From IMG/VR virus record IMGVR_UViG_3300032893_000006, positions 1 through 64,000 of that record: a stretch of DNA of 64,000 nt. One strand, given 5' to 3'. Position 1 is the stretch's first letter, and each line of letters begins with the position of its first letter. Below are positions 16,745 through 23,646 of the stretch, piece by piece. The translations under genes were made by a program, and so were the position numbers. The notes beneath the pieces were generated by a model. That model was not told the DNA's origin and made no database searches. It worked only from the letters and a program-made list of their open reading frames with translations. The stretch comes from a virus.

Positions 16745-17775
16745 GCGAACTGCAACTTATCTACGAACGCTTGGATCAGGCGTGCTGCCCAGAGGAAGTC
16801 TTCGGCGACGCGGCTGATATTTCTGCGAACTTTAAGCTACTTGCCCGTGCGTGCCATCCAGACTTTCACCCCGGTGATCCGTTAGCGAAGAAAGCGTTTC
16901 AAAAGCTCAATTCATTGAAAGTGGTCGCCGAGGAAAGGGTGAAGGCTGGCGAGTGGGGAAAGAAAATTCCCTTGCCGCACTGCACGCCGGTAAAGATCGG
17001 TGCATACGATGTCAACCGCGATCCGCAGATTGGAGACATTGCCGATGTATATCGCGTGCGCGGCGCGGATGCATACGTTAAAGTGGCGCGGAGTCACAAT
17101 GACAATGATTTGATCCGTGCTGAAGCTGAGGCGCTGAAGGTGCTTGAAGGTGTAAAGCCACCTATATGCGAAGGGATTCCAAAACTACGCTCAACCTTCC
17201 AGATTGACGGTCTGCGAAAGAGAGAAGTCAATGTAATCCTCGGATTTCCGGATTTTATTTCGCTTCTCAATGTACGCGGCAAAATGGACGTTGACGCTCG
17301 CACGTCGGTATGGATATTTAAGCGACTTCTTTCTGTTCTTAGTTGGGTACATCACTTTAAGATGATTCACGGGGCAATTCTCCCGCCGCACGTTCTCGTC
17401 TATCCAGACAACGACGGGAGGTCCGGATTTGATCCACGCAAACACACAGTGAGAGTGATCGACTGGTGTTATAGCGTGGATTACAAAAAACGCACGCGGC
17501 TTTCGGCGTGGGTTCCGGCGTGGAAAGATCATTATGCTCCGGAGCTACTCAATAAGACCGGCATCGGTCCATCGTCAGATATTTACATGGCGGCAAAGCT
17601 CATCCGCTATCTGTGCGGTAAATTGCCGCCTGCGATGGAAACAGTTCTCAACCGTTGCCTAGACCCCAATCCAAAGAAACGCTACCAGAAGGCTGGACAC
17701 GTTTTCGATGATTGGATGAAGGCGGCTGTGATGGAGTTCGGCTCTCCAAAATGGCATGAGTTCAACTTGCCGTGA
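16741..17775 (+). CDS. J-domain fused to an atypical protein kinase
   Basis: 344 residues. Residues 1-70 form a J-domain with the HPD triad at 39-41 (ACHPDFHPGD). Residues 95-340 have a protein-kinase fold: nucleotide-binding Lys K114 in AYVKVAR, catalytic-loop equivalent MIHGAILPPHVLV at 208-220 where HRD has become HGA, and a DFG equivalent IDW at 240-242. Loss of the HRD aspartate suggests a pseudokinase or a non-standard mechanism. The combination is known from bacterial proteins linked to vWA genes, and a vWA gene lies 740 nt downstream. A signalling or chaperone-adaptor role is inferred. Confidence 0.8.
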   Translation: MSELQLIYERLDQACCPEEVFGDAADISANFKLLARACHPDFHPGDPLAKKAFQKLNSLKVVAEERVKAGEWGKKIPLPHCTPVKIGAYDVNRDPQIGDIADVYRVRGADAYVKVARSHNDNDLIRAEAEALKVLEGVKPPICEGIPKLRSTFQIDGLRKREVNVILGFPDFISLLNVRGKMDVDARTSVWIFKRLLSVLSWVHHFKMIHGAILPPHVLVYPDNDGRSGFDPRKHTVRVIDWCYSVDYKKRTRLSAWVPAWKDHYAPELLNKTGIGPSSDIYMAAKLIRYLCGKLPPAMETVLNRCLDPNPKKRYQKAGHVFDDWMKAAVMEFGSPKWHEFNLP

Positions 17776-17785
17776 GCGAGGAATA

Positions 17786-17980
17786 ATGATGGAAGATTAT
17801 CAAGAACAAGTAATTCAGGAAAAGGCCGATCTCGATCTTAAAATCGAGAAGCTCAATCGATTTGTGAGCGGAGAGACTTTTCAATTACTGGACTCCGAAG
17901 AGCAGCAACGCATGACCGAGCAGCTATCGTACATGAATGCCTACTCGGAAGTGTTAGGACGACGCATCGTCGAGTTCTAA
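17786..17980 (+). CDS. Small helical phage protein
   Basis: 64 residues, entirely helical, with the pattern EDYQEQVIQEKADLDLKIEKL..SGETF and SEVLGRRIVEF, which I recognise from many small phage proteins of unknown function. Two tandem ATGs (17786, 17789) follow GAGGAA. It sits between the kinase and the HNH-AP2 insertion. Confidence 0.65.
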   Translation: MMEDYQEQVIQEKADLDLKIEKLNRFVSGETFQLLDSEEQQRMTEQLSYMNAYSEVLGRRIVEF

Positions 17981-17991
17981 CTCCCAACTGT

Positions 17992-18020
17992 GGTAAATTT
18001 TTACCCATGAAGCGGGTAAA
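17992..18020 (+). promoter_or_regulatory. Overlapping inverted repeats trapping the start codon of the HNH-AP2 gene
   Basis: GGTAAA-TT-TTTACC (17992-18005) overlaps TTTACCC-(7 nt)-GGGTAAA (18000-18020). The 7-nt loop of the second hairpin begins with the ATG at 18007. No Shine-Dalgarno sequence is visible. This could be an operator or a translation-limiting hairpin. Confidence 0.5.
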
Positions 18021-18504
18021 GGTTGGAGAACATTGGGCAGAAGTAGATAATCGCGATTTTGCCCTAGTATCGCAATATAAATGGAGATCGACAAAAGGAG
18101 GCGATCCGGGCAAGAACGGAACGATATATGCGATAGCTCATACTTCGATGGTAAACGGCAAGCGAAATACAGTATCCATGCACCGTTTGATATTGAACGC
18201 TCCGAAAGGAGTTCAGGTAGATCACGACGACGGCAATGGGTTGAACAATAAACGGAGGAATATACGGCTGGCGACAAACCAGCAAAATCAGAGAAACAGG
18301 AAGCCCGGTTCAAATCAAAGCTCTAAATTCAAAGGAGTATCGCTCGATAAACGACACGGAACTTGGAAGGCGTACATCATTGTCGATGGAAAGAACATTT
18401 GGTTAGGGCAGCATAAAACTGAGGAAGATGCGGCCAAAGCCTATGATGTGGCTGCTCGCAGGTTGTTTGGCGAGTTTGCAAAATGCAATCTCAGCAACCC
18501 ATAA
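18007..18504 (+). CDS. HNH homing endonuclease with AP2 DNA-binding domain
   Basis: 165 residues. The HNH core is MHRLILNAPKGVQVDHDDGNGLNNKRRNIRLAT with DH and N residues in place, followed by NQQNQRNRK. The AP2 domain spans about 102-160 (KGVSLDKRHGTWKAYI, AAKAYDVAARRLFGEFA). This is a free-standing homing endonuclease inserted between the small helical gene and the vWA gene. It is distantly similar to the one at 60797. Confidence 0.9.
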   Translation: MKRVKVGEHWAEVDNRDFALVSQYKWRSTKGGDPGKNGTIYAIAHTSMVNGKRNTVSMHRLILNAPKGVQVDHDDGNGLNNKRRNIRLATNQQNQRNRKPGSNQSSKFKGVSLDKRHGTWKAYIIVDGKNIWLGQHKTEEDAAKAYDVAARRLFGEFAKCNLSNP

Positions 18505-18515
18505 AGGAGGACACA

Positions 18516-19364
18516 ATGGGGGGTGGATCATGGGACACTGGAACATATCGGAGCGCTGCATCAACGCGCAAGGCTACCGGCGTAGATGACTTCGCATTTA
18601 CCAAGACGGCGACATCGGCACATACGAATCTTGATCCGATGCGCATCAACACCAAGCCATTCAGCAAGCTGGAATCAAGGGATTCTGCAGACCATCCAGA
18701 ATCGAATCCCGTGCTGGTCTGCTTTGATGTGACAGGATCGAACATCGAGCGCGCTGTCGACGTGCAGAAGAAGCTCCCAACTTTAATGGAGCTTCTGAAT
18801 AAGTACCTGACAGACCCTCAGGTTGCAGTTGCCGCAAATGATGACTTCAAAGTTTCAGGAACAAACGCGATCCAAATTTCGGACTTTGAGAGCGACAATC
18901 GAGTTGACGATCACATCCGCAACATTTTTCTTGTAGGCAACGGCGGGGGCAACAACGGCGAATCATACGATTTATTGCTCTATGCTGCGGCGCGCAAGAT
19001 GGTGCTCGATTCTGTGGAGAAGCGCGGCAAGAAGGGATACATGTTCTTGTATGCCGATGAACTGATATTCCCCTCCGTTTTGAAGCACGAAGCGGAAGCT
19101 GTGTTCGGCGACAAAATCGAGTCCGACATTCCGATTGCCGAGATCATTGAGGAAGCAAAGCGCAACTTCAACATCTTTGTGATCTGGCCGCGCGGCGGCG
19201 AGGACCGCGCTCATGAGCAGTACAAGACGCTGTTCGGCGAGGAATTTGTTCTCGTCTCGCAACATCCAAATCTGCTCTGTGAATTGATCGTCTCGACCAT
19301 TGCCCTTTACGAACAGAAGCCTGCAGATGTTATCGTCAACGACCTGATCGCAATCGGTGGGTAA
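18516..19364 (+). CDS. von Willebrand factor A domain protein, truncated by transposon insertion
   Basis: 282 residues from ATG 18516 (AAAGGAGG upstream). It begins MGGGSWDTGTYRS, and the MIDAS motif D71-V-T-G-S75 sits in PVLVCFDVTGSN. GNGGGNNGESYDLLLYAAARK and KRGKKGYMFLYADE fit the bacterial vWA family found near tellurite-resistance-like and stress operons. The last codons come from the inserted IS. Removing the IS and one copy of the 8-bp target repeat restores 31 more codons that end at TAA 22086-22088. The shortened protein keeps the whole vWA core and may still work. Confidence 0.85.
   Translation: MGGGSWDTGTYRSAASTRKATGVDDFAFTKTATSAHTNLDPMRINTKPFSKLESRDSADHPESNPVLVCFDVTGSNIERAVDVQKKLPTLMELLNKYLTDPQVAVAANDDFKVSGTNAIQISDFESDNRVDDHIRNIFLVGNGGGNNGESYDLLLYAAARKMVLDSVEKRGKKGYMFLYADELIFPSVLKHEAEAVFGDKIESDIPIAEIIEEAKRNFNIFVIWPRGGEDRAHEQYKTLFGEEFVLVSQHPNLLCELIVSTIALYEQKPADVIVNDLIAIGG
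19352..19359. repeat. Left 8-bp target-site duplication of the IS1595-family element
   Basis: AATCGGTG directly before the left inverted repeat; the identical sequence follows the right inverted repeat at 21986-21993. Eight-bp duplications are typical of the IS1595 family. Confidence 0.9.
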
Positions 19365-19383
19365 TAATATACTTGACTAATGA
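19360..19383 (+). repeat. Left terminal inverted repeat (24 bp)
   Basis: Identical to the reverse complement of 21962-21985 over all 24 positions. It contains TTGACT, a -35-like hexamer facing inward. Confidence 0.95.
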
Positions 19384-19582
19384 TGCCAATTCGACCAAGA
19401 TTGAAACTGCCGTGACAGGGCGGCATGTCTCATTGATACTTGCCGAGCAAATAATTGCCATGTTTCAGGACTCTGGAGCCTGCGAGACGGAGAGATTCGC
19501 AGCCTTGGATATAGCTAGGGCATTGGTCCCAGTGCTTCCAAATGCTTCATGCTCGATTGAGAAAAACAGTGAAGAGAATTAG
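19373..19582 (+). CDS. Small passenger ORF at the left transposon end
   Basis: 69 residues from TTG 19373, inside the inverted repeat. It has a helical segment (VSLILAEQIIAMFQ) and ERFAALDIARALVPVL, which looks protein-like. No ribosome-binding site is obvious, so the true start may be internal. Function is unknown. Confidence 0.35.
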   Translation: MTNDANSTKIETAVTGRHVSLILAEQIIAMFQDSGACETERFAALDIARALVPVLPNASCSIEKNSEEN

Positions 19583-19695
19583 CGCTCTTTTCCAGTGCGC
19601 GTAGCTATCGTTTGAAGCTGAACTCGAATTTGTTGAAGTTCTGAAGCGATCCGCGCGATGGCTGCTACTAATTGAGCCGCTGCTGCATCGGTCAT
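19579..19695 (-). CDS. 38-residue helical protein in the transposon
   Basis: The minus strand carries ATG at 19695 with AGGAGG 6 nt upstream and a perfect TATAAT at 19724-19719. The product is an all-helix peptide (AAAAQLVAAIARIASELQQI..). It is convergent with, and overlaps by a few bases, the ORF ending at 19582. It is similar in style to small phage or transposon proteins of unknown role. Confidence 0.45.
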   Translation of the reverse strand: MTDAAAAQLVAAIARIASELQQIRVQLQTIATRTGKER

Positions 19696-19875
19696 GATGT
19701 CCTCCTGAGATGGCAGCGATTATACTGCTGTGTGGAGAAGTGGACGGGCGATTCGGATGATTTCCTAGTTTGGCAACCTAATGAAATGGATTGCCTTATA
19801 CCACATAGTCTTTGGTTTTGTACCCATTTATGCACCACTATTGAACTAAATCCGTGGAAATCACGCCCGGTGGAG

Positions 19876-19881
19876 ATATAA
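19876..19881 (+). promoter_or_regulatory. Candidate -10 box for the Panacea gene
   Basis: TATAAT at 19876-19881, with a poor -35 (GTGGAA, 17-nt spacer), about 55 nt before the Panacea ATG. It would give this passenger gene its own promoter inside the transposon. Confidence 0.35.
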
Positions 19882-19935
19882 TGAAAACGGGATATTCGCC
19901 AAAAGTTCGCTTTTTGCGAGGTGGAGGGACGGGTT

Positions 19936-20478
19936 ATGCTTCAATATTCAGCAAAAACGGACAAGTTTAAGTCGCTGGTTCACTACATCTGCTGGCGCTG
20001 CGCAAGTGATCCGTCCAAGCTCGGGGCAGTGAAGCTCAATAAGGCTCTATGGATTGCTGATTTGGCTGCTTACTATTACCTGGGAAAGCCAATCACCCGA
20101 TCACGCTATGTGAAGCGCCAGTTTGGACCAGCTCCGAAGGCGATTCTCCCAGTTCTGCGCGAGCTGCAAGCGGAAGGCAAGCTGGACATACGGGAAGGAG
20201 ATTTCTACGGGAAGAACAAAAGAACGTTTATTTGCCTTCAGGACCCTTCCACGGACTTCATGAGCAACGAGGAAAAGAATCTAGTCGATAAAGCGACCGA
20301 GCTTGTTTGCGACAAACACACCGCCAAATCGATCAGCAATAAGTCGCACGATCATATTTGGAAAGCGGCCGAAGATGGGGAAGAACTTCCTCTTTCTACC
20401 GTATTTGTTAGCCCCGAAGCGATCAGTGATGAAGATAGGGAATGGGCGCGGGAACAACTAGAAAAAAACGCGGCCTAA
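19936..20478 (+). CDS. Panacea (SocA/DUF4065) domain protein, likely antitoxin
   Basis: 180 residues from ATG 19936 with GGAGGGA upstream. The core GAVKLNKALWIADLAAYYYLGKP..YVKRQFGPAPKAILPVLREL and the later SHDHIWKAAEDGEELPL match the Panacea/SocA domain. Panacea proteins neutralise many unrelated toxins and also occur as the SocA adaptor. A short toxin-like ORF follows 24 nt later. As transposon cargo it could stabilise the element by addiction. Confidence 0.8.
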   Translation: MLQYSAKTDKFKSLVHYICWRCASDPSKLGAVKLNKALWIADLAAYYYLGKPITRSRYVKRQFGPAPKAILPVLRELQAEGKLDIREGDFYGKNKRTFICLQDPSTDFMSNEEKNLVDKATELVCDKHTAKSISNKSHDHIWKAAEDGEELPLSTVFVSPEAISDEDREWAREQLEKNAA

Positions 20479-20502
20479 TGTCAAGATCTCAAGCGAGAAC
20501 TC

Positions 20503-20682
20503 ATGCTTCGAACTGTCGTTGAAGAGGCTATCGTCAGTGAAACAATCGACCGGCACGCAGAAACCTATCCGAGGCTCGGAGAGGCTTTTGATGGTCTCAA
20601 GTGGTTTTTGGCGCACAGTGCTGAGTCCGGAGAGATTCTAGATGACTTTCACTGGATATTTCGCAACCAAGCCATGACCTAA
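20503..20682 (+). CDS. Short toxin-like partner of the Panacea gene
   Basis: 59 residues from ATG 20503. MLRTVVEEAIVSETIDRHAE..RLGEAFDGLKWFLAHSAESGE recalls small RelE/ParE-like proteins that accompany antitoxins, but it stops before the C-terminal strands usually seen, so it may be shortened. There is no strong ribosome-binding site. Position directly after the Panacea gene is the main argument for a toxin role. Confidence 0.45.
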   Translation: MLRTVVEEAIVSETIDRHAETYPRLGEAFDGLKWFLAHSAESGEILDDFHWIFRNQAMT

Positions 20683-20795
20683 ATATCCCAGCCATTTTAG
20701 TTATCTACACATTTGATGAGAATAAAGTCACCTTGAAATTCATAGCACTTCGAATGCCTTCAGTAGAATAGTGCGCTTAGGGGGTGCGAACGGTC

Positions 20796-20969
20796 ATGAG
20801 AGCTAAACCGCAGTCCGAAGAGTACGAGAGGTTTGAAGGGCTTCTCGGAAAAGTTCTAGCAGTACCGAAAGCAGAGATAAGCAGACGAATAGAAGAGGAC
20901 AGGCGGGACAACCCTAAATCCTCTTCCCACGTCGCTGCCTCTCAAACCAAGAGGGCCGATCAAAGCTGA
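20796..20969 (+). CDS. Small basic protein of unknown function
   Basis: 57 residues from ATG 20796 (GTG 20784 is an alternative). EYERFEGLLGKVLAVPKAEISRRIEED followed by a polar tail is a pattern of small proteins common in soil bacteria, with no known role. It converges on the transposase gene and overlaps its 3' end by 10 nt. Confidence 0.5.
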   Translation: MRAKPQSEEYERFEGLLGKVLAVPKAEISRRIEEDRRDNPKSSSHVAASQTKRADQS

Positions 20970-21934
20970 CCACTCTGGGTTTTTCCGGTCAGTTCTGCAT
21001 AAGTCAATCTCTTGCCCTCAATTTGCGATACTGCCAGCGCGAAGCGATCTGCGTCGGTCAAAGGATTGTCTTTCGTGGCGCGGTTGTTGTAGCGGAAAAC
21101 CTGCTCACTCAAGTACTGATCGAGATGGAAAGGCTCAACTGCAACGTAAGTGCCTTTCAGAGTCCTCTTGAGCAGCGCCCAGAAGTTCTCGATTCCCTGA
21201 GTGTGAACCTGTCCGCGAACGTACTCTTGCGAGTGGTTAATGACCTTGTGAACGTAGTTCCTATCGAGTCCCTGATAGCCCACATGTTCATCGGTGTAGA
21301 CCTTGGCAAAGGGAGTCACGTTTTTGAGGATGGTGTCTTGCAAGGTTGCGCGGGTGACATTGGGAACCACCTTGGCGCGGACCTGGCGAAGTTCCCGATC
21401 CAAGATGCCATGAACCGCAGTCTTTGCGATGTAATGGCTCTTATTGCGGTCGATCGCATACTTCTGGCGCTGCTTGCGGTTCATCTTCACGGGATTGGGG
21501 CCGATGAAGGCCTCATCGGATTCAACCGGACCACCAAAGCCGAACTTATGCTTGCGGTCATCCTTCAATGCCTCTCTGAGGCGGTGCAGCATGAACCAAG
21601 CTGACTTCTGAGTGACGCCGATATCCTTCGCAAGCTCATAGGAGCTAATGCCGTTCTTGCAGTTCGCCAAGAGCCACATGGCAACCAGCCATTTATCGAG
21701 CGCGATGGCAGAATCTTCGAAGATGGTTCCAACCTTCACAGAGAACTGCTTGCCACAATCCCGGCACTGCCAGCGCTTCTGGTTGGCAAGCCAGTGCTGC
21801 CGATCCTTCTTGGCGTCACACTTGGGGCAAACGGGACCGTCGGACCATTTCAGACCGGCCACGGTATCGATGCACACTTGAGCGTCAGAGAAGTATCTGA
21901 TTGCATCTGCAAGAGTTTTCACTTGGTTTGCCAT
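20960..21934 (-). CDS. IS1595-family DDE transposase
   Basis: 324 residues. An N-terminal zinc ribbon (CPKC near 36 and CRDCGKQFSV near 57) and an HTH precede the DDE core: ESDEAFIG (D140), VYTDEHVGYQGL, and GIENFWALLKRTLKGTYV. This is the typical IS1595 (ISPna2-like) organisation. It catalyses cut-and-paste or copy-type transposition at the 24-bp inverted repeats. The gene is complete, so the element may be active. Confidence 0.95.
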   Translation of the reverse strand: MANQVKTLADAIRYFSDAQVCIDTVAGLKWSDGPVCPKCDAKKDRQHWLANQKRWQCRDCGKQFSVKVGTIFEDSAIALDKWLVAMWLLANCKNGISSYELAKDIGVTQKSAWFMLHRLREALKDDRKHKFGFGGPVESDEAFIGPNPVKMNRKQRQKYAIDRNKSHYIAKTAVHGILDRELRQVRAKVVPNVTRATLQDTILKNVTPFAKVYTDEHVGYQGLDRNYVHKVINHSQEYVRGQVHTQGIENFWALLKRTLKGTYVAVEPFHLDQYLSEQVFRYNNRATKDNPLTDADRFALAVSQIEGKRLTYAELTGKTQSGQL

Positions 21935-21961
21935 AACAAAAACAGAATAGCGAAGAATTCG

Positions 21962-21985
21962 TCATTAGTCAAGTATATTATTACC
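21962..21985 (-). repeat. Right terminal inverted repeat (24 bp)
   Basis: Perfect reverse complement of 19360-19383. It lies 27 bp upstream of the transposase start, so the transposase promoter probably overlaps it. Confidence 0.95.
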
Positions 21986-22088
21986 AATCGGTGTCGGCGA
22001 TAGCGAAGCCAAGGCTCTGGTAAAGAGAGCCGCAGTTAGTGCCTCGACGATCACACCGTCAAGCGCTGGCAGCGCAGCACGTCTATAA
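21986..22088 (+). pseudogene. 3' remnant of the vWA gene plus right target duplication
   Basis: AATCGGTG (21986-21993, target duplication) is followed by an open frame of about 31 codons reading VGDSEAKALVKRAAVSAS and ending at TAA 22086-22088. Joined to the vWA gene after removal of the transposon it continues in frame. It is now separated from its gene by 2.6 kb. Confidence 0.8.
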
Positions 22089-22097
22089 CGCTCTATA

Positions 22098-22119
22098 GGA
22101 GGGGCCTTTGCGCCCCTCC
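22098..22119 (+). other. Strong stem-loop before the PurA-like gene
   Basis: A perfect 8-bp stem GGAGGGGC/GCCCCTCC with a 6-nt loop, between the old vWA stop and the PurA-like start. There is no T-tract, so it is more likely an attenuator or processing site than a terminator. One arm contains a Shine-Dalgarno-like sequence, which pairing would hide. Confidence 0.5.
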
Positions 22120-22137
22120 GTGAGCCCGGGGGAATCG

Positions 22138-23271
22138 ATGAGCTACGCATTTTTGATTGCAGGTCTTGGCTTTGGGGACGAGTCGAAGGGGGCCACGGTC
22201 GATGCGCTCTGCCGTGCGCTCCCGGTCGACTTGATTGTGCGCTATAACGGAGGCTGTCAAGCGGCCCACCACGTGGTTCTGGAAGATGGCCGTTCACATT
22301 GTTTTTCTCAGTTCGGTGCCGGAATGCTGGCGCGGCCAAACATCAAAACGTTCCTATCGAAGTACATGTTGGTTGAACCGTATTCCATGATGAACGAGGC
22401 AGAAGCGCTGTCGACGATGACTCCAGACGTGTGGGGACGCGTCGCCGTCGACAAAAATGCTGTCGTGGTTACGTTCTTCCATCAGCACCTGAATAGGCTG
22501 AGAGAATGTGCGCGTGGCGCAGATCGTCATGGAAGCTGCGGTAGGGGTATAGGTGTCGCTCGCGAGATGCATCTAAAGCATGGAGACAAAGTTCTACTTG
22601 CGGGCGACTGCAAAAACGCGACCACAGTTTACGAGAAGTTGATGTTTACGATGGAAGAGTTAGAGCCAGAAATTAGTGAATTGCGCGACAAGGTTCGAAG
22701 CCGATACAACAGGCTGCACGATCTTGAAATGGTGGAGTCTTCCGCGCAAAAATATCTCGAATGGCCAGCAAACATCGTCGACGGATTCGAACCTCAAGAG
22801 ATGATGATATTCGAAGGCGCACAAGGCGTAATGCTGGATGAGAAGTATGGGACCGCACCGCACAACACGTGGACCAACACCACATTTGAGAATGCAGATG
22901 CGATGCTCGATGAGGCGGGGGTGAAGGAGCGCCACAGGATCGGATGCATTCGGACTTATCACACTCGCCATGGCCAAGGTCCATTCCCCACGGAAGATGC
23001 AAACCTCGATCTACCAGAGTTGCACAACGGCAACGAGGGATTCCAAGGTGTGTTCCGTGTAGGGCATCTGGACTTAAATCTCGCCAAGAGAGCTATCAGT
23101 GTGTGTGGAGGAATCGACACGCTCGCAATCAGCCACATGGACTATCTGCATCGTCTGGGATGGGCCGAGAGCGACTTCATAGCCTCGGTGAGCGCCAATC
23201 TCAGAACACACATTGGGATGCTTGGAAGAGGCCCTACCGCGCAAGACAGGACGGTCTCGGTTTCAGCGTAA
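22138..23271 (+). CDS. Adenylosuccinate synthetase-like enzyme (PurA/PurZ superfamily)
   Basis: 377 residues from ATG 22138, shorter than bacterial PurA (about 430). It has the GTP-binding loop GLGFGDESKG in place of PurA GDEGKGK, the substrate loop YNGGCQAAHHVV (H equivalent to the PurA catalytic His), HGSCGRGIGVAREM, and FEGAQGVMLDEKYGTAPHNTW. It likely joins aspartate to a purine-like nucleotide using GTP. Possible substrates are IMP (PurA), dGMP (PurZ, diaminopurine DNA) or a metabolite of stress operons. No other diaminopurine-pathway gene is seen here. It directly follows the vWA gene of the ABC/kinase module. Confidence 0.85.
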   Translation: MSYAFLIAGLGFGDESKGATVDALCRALPVDLIVRYNGGCQAAHHVVLEDGRSHCFSQFGAGMLARPNIKTFLSKYMLVEPYSMMNEAEALSTMTPDVWGRVAVDKNAVVVTFFHQHLNRLRECARGADRHGSCGRGIGVAREMHLKHGDKVLLAGDCKNATTVYEKLMFTMEELEPEISELRDKVRSRYNRLHDLEMVESSAQKYLEWPANIVDGFEPQEMMIFEGAQGVMLDEKYGTAPHNTWTNTTFENADAMLDEAGVKERHRIGCIRTYHTRHGQGPFPTEDANLDLPELHNGNEGFQGVFRVGHLDLNLAKRAISVCGGIDTLAISHMDYLHRLGWAESDFIASVSANLRTHIGMLGRGPTAQDRTVSVSA

Positions 23272-23286
23272 AGAAAGAGAGCAGCC

Positions 23287-23646
23287 GTGATAATCGAAAT
23301 CCTCAACAGCTTTTCTGGCGACGACAAGCACGAGATTGACACCGAGAAGGACGATGGCCGCGTACAGGCCGCGAAGCTAGTCGACGATCTGATTCGGTCG
23401 GGGTCGGCTGTTTTTCTCGAACGCGAGGTGAATGGCGAGACCTATACGTACCGGGTGACAGGTTACGATCCGGTAGCGAATAAGCTCACCATTCGTCTGG
23501 ACGCACAGCACGTAGAAGATGCTGCAATTGAACACGCGCCACGCAGGCGCGGCAGGCCGAAGGGAATACCGCGCGGCCAGTCGTATGGCAGAGTGAGTCC
23601 AGAGTCTGGACGTACGGTCGCTGTAGCTCCACGGAGCGGTGGCTAA
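23287..23646 (+). CDS. Small protein with an AT-hook-like tail
   Basis: 119 residues from GTG 23287. The N-terminal half is acidic (DTEKDDGRVQAAKLVDDLI) with a small beta-rich domain (YTYRVTGYDPVANKLTIRL). The tail contains RRRGRPKGIPRG, an AT-hook-like minor-groove binding motif. It ends overlapping the next ATG by one base. A DNA-binding role is inferred. Confidence 0.6.
   Translation: MIIEILNSFSGDDKHEIDTEKDDGRVQAAKLVDDLIRSGSAVFLEREVNGETYTYRVTGYDPVANKLTIRLDAQHVEDAAIEHAPRRRGRPKGIPRGQSYGRVSPESGRTVAVAPRSGG

Larger units (their letters stand above)
19360..21985. mobile_element. IS1595-family transposon with passenger genes
   Basis: 2626 bp bounded by perfect 24-bp inverted repeats (19360-19383 and 21962-21985, outer end GGTAATAATATACTTGACTA) and flanked by the 8-bp direct repeat AATCGGTG. 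It carries the transposase on the minus strand (20960-21934). Passenger genes are a small plus-strand ORF, a 38-residue minus-strand ORF, a Panacea-type antitoxin gene, a short partner ORF and a small basic protein. It lies inside the 3' end of the vWA gene. The intact ends indicate a recent and possibly active insertion. Confidence 0.93.

Noticed and set aside
23597-23612. GTCCAGAGTCTGGACG similar to the recurrent palindrome
   Set aside because: Located inside the coding region of the AT-hook-like protein, so not used as support for a regulatory motif.
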